A stretch of DNA of 64,000 nucleotides, from NCBI GenBank assembly GCA_018672315.1, contig CP076053.1, positions 1,537,827-1,601,826 on the forward strand, written 5' to 3'. This document shows positions 7,669 to 14,214 of the stretch, in pieces (position 1 is the first letter of the stretch; each line of letters opens with the position of its first letter). The position numbers and the translations under genes were made by a program. Below the pieces are notes generated by a model. The model searched no databases. It was given only the letters and a program-made list of their open reading frames with translations, and had not been told where the DNA came from. The DNA is from Nocardioidaceae bacterium (lineage in GTDB: Bacteria > Actinomycetota > Actinomycetes > Propionibacteriales > Nocardioidaceae).

Positions 7669-9117
7669 GTGACCGGACAACCCGCCACCGTCTTCCGCAA
7701 CGCCATCGTGCTGACGATGGACGCGCAGCACCAGGTGCTCCCGGACGCCGACGTGCTCGTCGTCGGCACCGACATCGCCGCCGTGGGCCCCGACCTCGAG
7801 GTGCCCGAGGGCACGACCGAGGTCGACGCGCGTGGCGGCATCCTGATGCCGGGCATGATCGACACCCACCGCCACATGTGGCAGACCGCGCTGCGCGGCT
7901 ACGGGGCCGACTGGACCCTGACGCAGTACTTCGTGTGGAACTACCTCGAGCACGGCCGCAAGTTCCGCCCGCAGGACATCTTCGCGGGCAACCTGATCAG
8001 TGCCTGGGAGGCGCTGGACTCCGGGGTGACCACGAGCGTCGACTGGTCGCACAACCTCCACACCCCTCAGCACGCCGACGCCGCCGTGGACGCCCTGGAG
8101 CAGACGCCGGGGAGGTTCGTCTTCGCGTACGGCAACATCCAGGCCGGCCCGTGGGAGTGGACGGCCGACCCGGACTTCCGCTCGTTCGTCGAGCGCCGCA
8201 TGCCGCGCAGCGAGATGCTCGGCGCCCAGCTGGCGTTCGACGTCACCGGCGACCCTGCGTTCCCCGAGAAGGCCGCCTTCGAGGTCGCCCGCGAGCTCGG
8301 CCTGCCCGTCACCACGCACGCGGGCGTCTGGGGCGCCACCAACGACAACGGCATCCAGCTGATGCACGACCACGGCTTCATGGGGCCGGAGACCGTGTAC
8401 GTCCACGCCGCGACCCTCAGCGACGACTCCTACCAGCGCATCGCCGCCACGGGAGGCCACGCGTCCGTCGCCGCGGAGAGCGAGGCCAGCTGCGGGCAGG
8501 GGTACCCGTCGTCGTGGTCGCTGCGGCGGCACGGCATCCCGATCTCGCTGTCGATGGACACCAGCGTCTGGATGAGCGCGGACATCTTCTCGGCGATGAG
8601 GTCGACGCTGAACGCGGACCGTACGCGGGAGCACTTCGAGGCCCACAGCACCGGTGACACCGTCACCCACATCGGACTGCGCTGCGAGGACGCCGTGGAG
8701 TACGCGACCATGGGCGGCGCCCGCGCCCTGGGCCTGGCCGACGTCGTCGGCAGCATCGAGCCGGGCAAGCGGGCCGACCTCGTGCTGGTCAAGAACGACG
8801 CCTCGCCGGTGATGTTCCCGATCACCAACCCGTACGGGCACGTCGTGATGCAGGCCCAGCGCGGCGACGTCCACACCGTGCTCGTCAACGGCCGGACCGT
8901 GAAGTCCGACGGCCGCCTGGTCGACGCCGACCTGCAGCGGGCGCGGACGGAGGTCGAAAACACCCTCGACCACCTGCGCGGCGAGCTCGGCGCCGAGGAG
9001 TGGGTCAGCGGCATGCAGCCCGACATCCCGGAGTCGAAGGTGCTCGACAACCCCTACATGTACACGGATTACCGCAACAAGGGGGCGGCCACCGAGCCTA
9101 CGGAGACCCTCGCCTGA
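7669..9117 (+). CDS. Metal-dependent amidohydrolase (AtzA/TrzN/SsnA-like)
   Basis: This 482-residue enzyme belongs to the cyclic amidohydrolase superfamily. Visible metal ligands are DTHRH (His67 and His69), THAG (His217), VHAA (His246) and SMDTS (Asp297), followed by the typical PGKRADLVLV beta-sandwich return. Relatives deaminate or dechlorinate heteroaromatic rings or hydrolyse cyclic amides in the cytosol. The GTG at 7669 follows GAGGAG by nine bases. Its place as last gene of the ring-cleavage operon suggests that it either prepares a nitrogen-containing ring for the dioxygenase or opens a lactam-type product. Neither is proven. Confidence 0.83.
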   Translation: MTGQPATVFRNAIVLTMDAQHQVLPDADVLVVGTDIAAVGPDLEVPEGTTEVDARGGILMPGMIDTHRHMWQTALRGYGADWTLTQYFVWNYLEHGRKFRPQDIFAGNLISAWEALDSGVTTSVDWSHNLHTPQHADAAVDALEQTPGRFVFAYGNIQAGPWEWTADPDFRSFVERRMPRSEMLGAQLAFDVTGDPAFPEKAAFEVARELGLPVTTHAGVWGATNDNGIQLMHDHGFMGPETVYVHAATLSDDSYQRIAATGGHASVAAESEASCGQGYPSSWSLRRHGIPISLSMDTSVWMSADIFSAMRSTLNADRTREHFEAHSTGDTVTHIGLRCEDAVEYATMGGARALGLADVVGSIEPGKRADLVLVKNDASPVMFPITNPYGHVVMQAQRGDVHTVLVNGRTVKSDGRLVDADLQRARTEVENTLDHLRGELGAEEWVSGMQPDIPESKVLDNPYMYTDYRNKGAATEPTETLA

Positions 9118-9182
9118 GGATCGTCCCAGGTCAGGGGCGCGTGAACCGGTCCTCGATCGGGCACCGATGGCGCGGTGATCCT

Positions 9183-9210
9183 GGTGCTTCAACGGTGAAG
9201 CACCTAGATT
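9183..9210 (+). promoter_or_regulatory. Palindromic operator next to a -10 hexamer
   Basis: GGTGCTTCA-ACGG-TGAAGCACC is a perfect 9-bp inverted repeat at 9183-9204. TAGATT, a good -10 hexamer, follows at once at 9205-9210. The dyad therefore covers the promoter spacer of the hydrolase gene at 9261 and is a strong repressor-site candidate. It could also end the upstream operon as a stem-loop, although no U-tract follows. Confidence 0.5.
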
Positions 9211-9260
9211 GAGCAGCCGCCCCGAGACCGGTGGGCGGGAGCCGGACTGAGAGGTGTCCC

Positions 9261-10193
9261 ATGAGCGTGCAGGCGCGAATGCTCGGACTGTCCTTGCGCA
9301 TGACGGTGCGACCCTTCATCGCGGTGTGGTCGCGTGCCCCCGGGCTGCCGTGGCCGTACGCGCTGGCCGATCTCGGCGGGCTGATGACCGTCCCGGTCAA
9401 GGGCACGTCCTTCGTCTCCTCCCGCTCCGGAGACGTGAGGGTGGTCGACGTCGTGCCGGCGAAGCGGGTCCACGGGCGTCGCATCCTGTACTTCCCCGGG
9501 GGCGCCTTCCTGGTCGGGGGGCAGCACCTGCACCGCGGTCTGCTGGCGCACGTCGCCCACAAGACCGGCGCACGCATCACGGCCGTCGGGTACCGCAAGA
9601 TGCCGCGCCACCCCATCTCGGCCTCCGTCGCGGACTGCCTGGACGCCTATCGTGCAGCTGTCGAGAAGGGCACCGACGACCTCGTCGTGATGGGCGACTC
9701 CGCCGGCGGCTTCCTGACGCTCGCCGTCCTTGCCGCGGCACAGGCCGAGGGTCTGCCGATGCCCGCCGGCGCGGTGACACTGTCCCCGCTGTGCGAGGTG
9801 CGGGCCGACCAGCGCGACCCGCGGCGTACGGCGTGCGCGGTCTTCGGGCCGGCCGCGATCCCCGCGATGCTGCGCCTGGCCGACGGCATCGAGCGCGCCC
9901 GAGGGTCGGCCGGCTACGCCCACCCCCACGAGCTGTGCGCTCCCGACACCCCGCCGATCCTCATGCAGGCCGCGCGTCGGGAGTCGCTGTTCCCCGAGAT
10001 CAAGCACCTGGCGCAGACGCTGCGGGACCGCGGCATCGACTGCGAGCTCCAGGCGTGGGACCTCGACGTGCACGTCTTCCAGGCGGCCCCCTGGGTGCCC
10101 GAGGCGCGGGACGCGGTGCGCACCGTGGCTGCGTTCTGCGACCGGGCGTGGGCGCAGGCGCGGGACGCGGTGCGCGGCGAGCAGATCGCCTGA
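9261..10193 (+). CDS. Alpha/beta hydrolase, HSL (hormone-sensitive lipase) type
   Basis: This 310-residue esterase-like protein has an HGGG-type oxyanion block changed to YFPGGAFLVGG (about residues 77-87), the nucleophile elbow GDSAGG (about 146-151) and a late DVHVF block with the catalytic His. HSL-family members hydrolyse short-chain esters or lactones in the cytosol. There is no signal peptide, although the first 30 residues are moderately hydrophobic. The ATG at 9261 is preceded by GAGAGGTG. The palindrome at 9183-9204 overlaps its promoter, so expression is probably repressed until an inducer is present. Confidence 0.8.
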   Translation: MSVQARMLGLSLRMTVRPFIAVWSRAPGLPWPYALADLGGLMTVPVKGTSFVSSRSGDVRVVDVVPAKRVHGRRILYFPGGAFLVGGQHLHRGLLAHVAHKTGARITAVGYRKMPRHPISASVADCLDAYRAAVEKGTDDLVVMGDSAGGFLTLAVLAAAQAEGLPMPAGAVTLSPLCEVRADQRDPRRTACAVFGPAAIPAMLRLADGIERARGSAGYAHPHELCAPDTPPILMQAARRESLFPEIKHLAQTLRDRGIDCELQAWDLDVHVFQAAPWVPEARDAVRTVAAFCDRAWAQARDAVRGEQIA

Positions 10194-10214
10194 GTCGGCG
10201 GGCCCTGGCAACGG

Positions 10215-11024
10215 CTACGCGGCGCGTCGCCTCAGCGCCGCTCGTTGCGCCGCGGGACTCCCTGGCGTCGGCCACCAGCGCACGACCACGGCGGTCTGCA
10301 GCAGGGTCCAGGAGCTGTTCACCACCCAGTAGACGAGCAGCGCGACCGGCACGAAGGCCGAGGTGACGAGGAGCGCGACCGCGGACAGCAGCGGCATGGC
10401 CTGCAGCACCTGCGTCATCACCGTGCCGCCGTCGTACGGCACCGCGTTCGGCAGCACGAGGAAGCGCTGCGTGACGAAGGAGAGCGTCGCGGCCGCCGCG
10501 GCCAGGCCTGCGATGACGGCGAGGTGCGTGACGTCGAGCCCGGCGTACCCGTGCTGCGCGAGGGGCACCCCGACCAGGGTGGCCGCGCCGAACGACGCCA
10601 CCAGCCCGGTGTCGACAGCTCCGACCGGCGTCCCGGCGGCGAGGTCCGAGAGCAGGTGGAAGAGCGCGAACCAGATCGGCACCTGCACCAGCACCGGCAG
10701 ACAGCCCCAGGGGCTGAGCCGGTGCTCGGCGGCGACGCGTCGACGCTCCTCGGCGTACGCGCGGACCGACGCGGGGTCCTGTCGCTCGCGGTAGGTCTCC
10801 GCGAGTGCGCGCAGCTGGGGTCGGGCCCGGGCGGCGGCGTGAGCGGTGCGTACGCCGTGGACTGCGAACGGCAGCAGCAGGAGGCGGACGGTCACCACGA
10901 GGACGGCGACGGAAGCGGTCCAGACGAGGCCGGACGCCGGGTCGGGACCGAGCGCGGTCAGTCCGGCATGAGCGAGGTGCAGGGTCTGGGCAAGGGCATG
11001 GGACAGGGGGTCGAGCAGCGACAC
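10215..11024 (-). CDS. YidC/Oxa1-family membrane insertase, second-type paralogue
   Basis: This 269-residue polytopic protein has the Oxa1 core: a VTVRLLLLPF first core helix, a charged cytosolic hairpin (ALAETYRERQDPASVRAY), then CLPVLVQVPIWFALF and three further helices. YidC inserts small membrane proteins and assists SecYEG. It lacks the large extracytoplasmic domain, as usual in Gram-positive bacteria. The neighbours are not the rpmH-rnpA-yidC-jag set found near oriC, so this is probably an additional paralogue. The GTG at 11022-11024 follows AGGAGCC. The companion gene at 11078-11386 lies just upstream on the same strand. Confidence 0.85.
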   Translation of the reverse strand: MSLLDPLSHALAQTLHLAHAGLTALGPDPASGLVWTASVAVLVVTVRLLLLPFAVHGVRTAHAAARARPQLRALAETYRERQDPASVRAYAEERRRVAAEHRLSPWGCLPVLVQVPIWFALFHLLSDLAAGTPVGAVDTGLVASFGAATLVGVPLAQHGYAGLDVTHLAVIAGLAAAAATLSFVTQRFLVLPNAVPYDGGTVMTQVLQAMPLLSAVALLVTSAFVPVALLVYWVVNSSWTLLQTAVVVRWWPTPGSPAAQRAALRRRAA

Positions 11025-11077
11025 GAGGGCTCCTGAGGTGGGACGGGACGGGTCTGCGTGGCTCGCCGGAGCGAGCG

Positions 11078-11386
11078 TCAGACGAGTCCCGGAGCCCGGG
11101 GAGCCAGCAGTGAGCGCTTGGCGTCGGTGACCCGACCGTGCAGGAGCGAGGGCGTCCGTCGGCGCCGGACGGTCGGTGACGTCGCAGGGCGACGGACCAC
11201 CGGCAGCGCCGCCCGCACGTCGGTGACACCGGCTCGGACAGCGAGCACGCCGAGGGACAGGACGAGCAGCTCGGTCGGACCGACGGGGACGACGGAGGCC
11301 AGCGCGAGGATGCCGACGATGGCCGTGACGAGCGCGATCGCGTGCGCGGCCGATGCGCGTACGAGCCGCGTCACCCCGTCGTCCAT
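11078..11386 (-). CDS. Small two-helix membrane protein upstream of yidC (DUF6412-like)
   Basis: This 102-residue protein has two hydrophobic segments at about residues 12-31 and 36-55 and a basic C-terminal tail rich in Arg and Ser. Small proteins of this kind, grouped as DUF6412, often precede the second YidC gene in actinobacteria. I recall that pairing from general knowledge and cannot test it here. The ATG at 11384-11386 is divergent from the TetR gene, about 80 bases away. The function is unknown. It could be a substrate or partner of the adjacent insertase. Confidence 0.6.
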   Translation of the reverse strand: MDDGVTRLVRASAAHAIALVTAIVGILALASVVPVGPTELLVLSLGVLAVRAGVTDVRAALPVVRRPATSPTVRRRRTPSLLHGRVTDAKRSLLAPRAPGLV

Positions 11387-11454
11387 GACCTCATCCTACG
11401 GGCGTCGCGCACTCCGGCGAGGCTCGCCGACGCGGCCACCGAGTTCGCCGTCCG

Positions 11455-11460
11455 TACGCT
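11455..11460 (+). promoter_or_regulatory. -10 element of a likely leaderless promoter (TetR gene)
   Basis: TACGCT lies exactly six bases before the GTG at 11467 with no ribosome site in between, so the TetR mRNA probably begins at its start codon. Confidence 0.5.
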
Positions 11461-11466
11461 GGTGGG

Positions 11467-12129
11467 GTGGTCGACGACGGCTCCCGGCACCGGCGTCGCC
11501 CCGCCGCGACCCGCGACGCCCTCCTCGACGCGGCCGAGCGTCTCTTCGCCGAGCACGGCGTCGCCGCCGTCTCCGACCGGCGGGTGGCGGTTGAGGCCGG
11601 GCAAGGAAACAACGCTGCGGTCGCGTACCACTTCGGCCGGCGCGCCGACCTCGTCGAGGCGCTCGTCATGCGGCATCTCCCGACGGTGGAACGTCGGTGC
11701 GCCGCGATCATCGCGGGGCTCCCGACGGACGCCCCGCCGCGCGCCTGGATCGGTGCCCTGGTGCATCCGTTGGTCGACCACGCCCTCGAGCTGCCGCGGC
11801 CGACCTTCCACCTGCGGTGTGCAGCGCAGCTGCGCGCCGACCCGGCTCACGCCGAGACGATCGCGCGCCTGCGGGCCGAGCACGCGCCGAGCCTCCGTGC
11901 GGCACAGGAGGGCCTCCGCGCCAGCGTTGCTGCCCTGTCACCGACCGCGGAGCGCGCCCGGGGTGACATGACCCGGCTGGTGCTGCTGCACGGCTTCGCC
12001 TCGCTCGAGCTGCGTCTCACCGACGGCCGGGACGACGAGACGGCGGCCCGTGCCTGGCGTACGGCGGGCGCCGAGGTCGTCGATGCGCTGGCCGGTCTCT
12101 GGACCGCCCCGTCCCACACGGCGACGTAG
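11467..12129 (+). CDS. TetR-family transcriptional regulator
   Basis: This 220-residue protein has an N-terminal TetR DNA-binding domain: ATRDALLDAAERLFAEHG, then the helix-turn-helix RRVAVEAGQGNNAAVAYHFG at about residues 43-62. The C-terminal ligand domain is divergent, as is usual. The gene is followed after 120 bases by a DHA2 exporter on the same strand, with a low-GC imperfect palindrome (12155-12170) between them. It is most likely a local repressor of that exporter and perhaps of itself. The leaderless promoter geometry sets the GTG start. Confidence 0.85.
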   Translation: MVDDGSRHRRRPAATRDALLDAAERLFAEHGVAAVSDRRVAVEAGQGNNAAVAYHFGRRADLVEALVMRHLPTVERRCAAIIAGLPTDAPPRAWIGALVHPLVDHALELPRPTFHLRCAAQLRADPAHAETIARLRAEHAPSLRAAQEGLRASVAALSPTAERARGDMTRLVLLHGFASLELRLTDGRDDETAARAWRTAGAEVVDALAGLWTAPSHTAT

Positions 12130-12154
12130 ATCACGGTGGAGCCGGCGCCAATTT

Positions 12155-12170
12155 TAAGGCAACTGCTTTA
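12155..12170 (+). promoter_or_regulatory. AT-rich imperfect palindrome, probable TetR operator
   Basis: TAAGGCAACTGCTTTA has 7-base arms with one mismatch around AC. It lies in the only markedly AT-rich patch between the TetR gene and the exporter gene, about 80 bases upstream of the exporter GTG. Size and position fit a TetR-type operator. Confidence 0.45.
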
Positions 12171-12249
12171 TGGTTGACGGCGACATCTTCTGAGTCATCC
12201 CGTCGTTCTGTCGTCCCGCCGTGAAGTCCGCGGCCGGAGAGGTGAGCCC

Positions 12250-13752
12250 GTGTCCGTCCGTACGTCCTCCGCCGAGCGAACAGCAGCCCGCTCCGCACGC
12301 CCCGACCACCCGACCGTGGTCGTGGCCGCCCTCTGCCTGGGAGGCCTCGTCGCCGCCCTCACGCAGACCATGGTCATCCCGATCCAGGCCGAGCTGCCGC
12401 GGCTGCTCGCCGCGACGGTCGCCGACGCCGCCTGGGTCATCACCATCACCCTGCTGGCCGGCGCGGTGACGATGCCGATCAGCGGACGCCTGGCCGACAT
12501 CCACGGCAAGCAGCGCGTGCTGCTCGGGTCCGGGCTCCTCCTGGTCGCCGGGTCCGTCGTGAGTGCCCTGTCCAGCGGACTCTTCTCCCTGCTCGTCGGC
12601 CGCGGTCTCCAGGGCGTGGCCATGGGCTTCATCCCGGTCGGCATCGCCCTGCTGCGCGAGGTCATGCCGCCCGAGAAGGCCTCCGGCGCCGTGGCGACCA
12701 TGAGCGCGACGCTCGGTGTCGGCGGCGCGATCGGTCTGCCGCTCTCGGCGTGGATCGCGCAGAGCGGTGACTGGCACAACCTCTTCTGGGTCTCCAGCGC
12801 CGCGGCGTTGGTCGTCGTCGTGGCGGTCGCGACCCTGGTGCCGAACACGCCGCCTGCCCAACGGGCTCGCTTCGACGTGCCTGGGGCCGTGGGTCTGGCG
12901 CTCGGTCTCTCGCTCTTCCTCGTGGGCATCTCCAAGGCCAGCACCTGGGGCTGGACGTCGGGTCGCACCGTGGGCGCGATCGTCGCCGGCCTGGCCGTGC
13001 TCGTCGTCTGGGGTGCGATGCAGCTGCGGACGGCGAACCCGCTGGTCGACCTGCGCAGCACCGCGCGTACGCCGGTGCTGCTCACCAACATCGCTGCGGT
13101 CGCCGTCGGCATGGGGATGATGGCCCAGGCGATCGTCATGCCGCAGCTGCTGGAGCTGCCGAGCGCCACGGGCTACGGCCTCGACCAGTCGATCCTCGCC
13201 GCCGGCCTCTGGATGGCTCCCGGCGGCCTGATGATGCTGCTCTTCGCGCCGGTCGCCAGCCGCATCATCGACAGTCGTGGTGCCAAGACCGCTCTCGCGC
13301 TCGGTGCGGCGGTGCTCGGCTTCGGCTACGTCGTCGCGTTCCTGCTGATGTCGGCGCCGTGGCAGGTCATGGTCGCGACGCTGGTGATCTCGGCCGGTGT
13401 CGGCATCGGGTACGCCGCGATGCCCACCCTCGTCCTCGACGCGTCGCCTGCCGAGGAGGCCGGCTCGGCGGTCGGCGTCAACACCCTCATGCGCAGTCTG
13501 GGCACCGCCATCGCCTCCGCGGTGATGGGCACGCTGCTGTCGAGCTCGACGCAGCCGCTGGGTTCCGTACGGGTGCCGACCGAGGGGGCGTTCGAGGCGT
13601 GCTTCGTCTTCGGGGCGATCGCCGCCTTCGTCGGCGTCGCCGTCACGTTGACGATCCCCAGAAGGCCGTCGCAGGCACATTCAGACGCAGACGAGGTGGA
13701 CGAGGCGGGCGAGCAGGCAAGCGCACGGCCGACGGCGCAGCCTGCCACCTGA
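12250..13752 (+). CDS. DHA2-family MFS exporter
   Basis: This 500-residue transporter has about 14 membrane segments. Markers are the A-motif SGRLADIHGKQR (about residues 77-88), a GLQGVAMGF helix, the C-motif-like GVGGAIGLPLS and a late VGVNTLMRSLGTAI segment. It probably exports drugs or lipophilic metabolites by proton antiport. The C-terminal tail is acidic and non-membrane. The GTG at 12250 follows GGAGAGG. It forms a regulator-exporter pair with the upstream TetR gene. The stop codon lies inside a strong stem-loop shared with a convergent gene. Confidence 0.87.
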   Translation: MSVRTSSAERTAARSARPDHPTVVVAALCLGGLVAALTQTMVIPIQAELPRLLAATVADAAWVITITLLAGAVTMPISGRLADIHGKQRVLLGSGLLLVAGSVVSALSSGLFSLLVGRGLQGVAMGFIPVGIALLREVMPPEKASGAVATMSATLGVGGAIGLPLSAWIAQSGDWHNLFWVSSAAALVVVVAVATLVPNTPPAQRARFDVPGAVGLALGLSLFLVGISKASTWGWTSGRTVGAIVAGLAVLVVWGAMQLRTANPLVDLRSTARTPVLLTNIAAVAVGMGMMAQAIVMPQLLELPSATGYGLDQSILAAGLWMAPGGLMMLLFAPVASRIIDSRGAKTALALGAAVLGFGYVVAFLLMSAPWQVMVATLVISAGVGIGYAAMPTLVLDASPAEEAGSAVGVNTLMRSLGTAIASAVMGTLLSSSTQPLGSVRVPTEGAFEACFVFGAIAAFVGVAVTLTIPRRPSQAHSDADEVDEAGEQASARPTAQPAT

Positions 13753-13768
13753 GGTGGCCGGCTGCGCC
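13734..13768. terminator. Bidirectional stem-loop between convergent genes
   Basis: GGCGCAGCC/GGCTGCGCC (9 bp) stacks on CCACC/GGTGG (5 bp) across a two-base internal mismatch, and the loop is the exporter stop codon TGA. The same hairpin can end the leftward Pro-rich gene that stops at 13786. Confidence 0.7.
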
Positions 13769-13785
13769 GCGGCTGGGAGCCCGTC

Positions 13786-13989
13786 TCAGGCGGGCATCGG
13801 TGCCGGTTCGGGGCTCGGGTCCGGTCCCGGGACGGGGGTCGGTCCCGGCTGCGGCGTGGGCCCGGGGCCGGGGCCCGGCACGGGTGTCGGTGCGGGGCCG
13901 GGCGAGGGAGCCGGCCCGGGAGCAGGAACCGGTGTCGGTGTGGGCGCGGGGCCCGGCTCGACGGGCGGGGCGGTTGAGGTGACGGTCAT
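13786..13989 (-). CDS. Small Pro-rich (PGP/PxP repeat) protein, 67 aa
   Basis: After the leader MTVTSTAPPVE the protein is an almost uninterrupted series of P-G-P, A-P and T-P units with a few Val, Ser, Asp, Glu and Gln. It should be an extended, disordered polyproline-type chain. There is no signal peptide or membrane segment. A purine-rich ribosome site (AGAGGAAG) lies eight bases before the ATG, and the convergent terminator lies just past the stop. Both support a real gene. The opposite strand also reads open as a Gly-rich frame, but without a start signal. The function is unknown, and low complexity keeps confidence modest. Confidence 0.5.
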   Translation of the reverse strand: MTVTSTAPPVEPGPAPTPTPVPAPGPAPSPGPAPTPVPGPGPGPTPQPGPTPVPGPDPSPEPAPMPA

Positions 13990-14056
13990 CGAGCGCTTCC
14001 TCTCGTCGGGTGCACATGAAGCCTGCCCTGTCCCGCCGAGAGATCACCTCAGCGGG

Positions 14057-14095
14057 ACAGCGGACAGCGGACAGCGGACGGCGTCCGGCGTCCGG
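14057..14095. repeat. 7-bp direct repeats with inverted partner repeats
   Basis: Three copies of ACAGCGG are followed by two copies of CGTCCGG, the second set being partly complementary to the first (CGGAC/GTCCG). The block lies in the 225-base gap before the large secreted-protein gene and can fold into several alternative hairpins. No other signal is clear in that gap. Confidence 0.55.
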
Positions 14096-14214
14096 CGAGG
14101 AGTCCGGCACCGGGCGAATCGAGAAGGCGCAGGGAGCGGGATGAGGAGATCTCGGGACGTACAGCGCACAATTGGCTGCCGCCAAGTGGGGCGGCTCGCT
14201 CACCTGGGAGAATC

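Noticed and set aside
13754-14000. Gly-rich rightward frame opposite the Pro-rich gene (PE_PGRS-like appearance)
   Set aside because: It has no ribosome site and lacks a PE domain. The leftward frame has better start and terminator signals.
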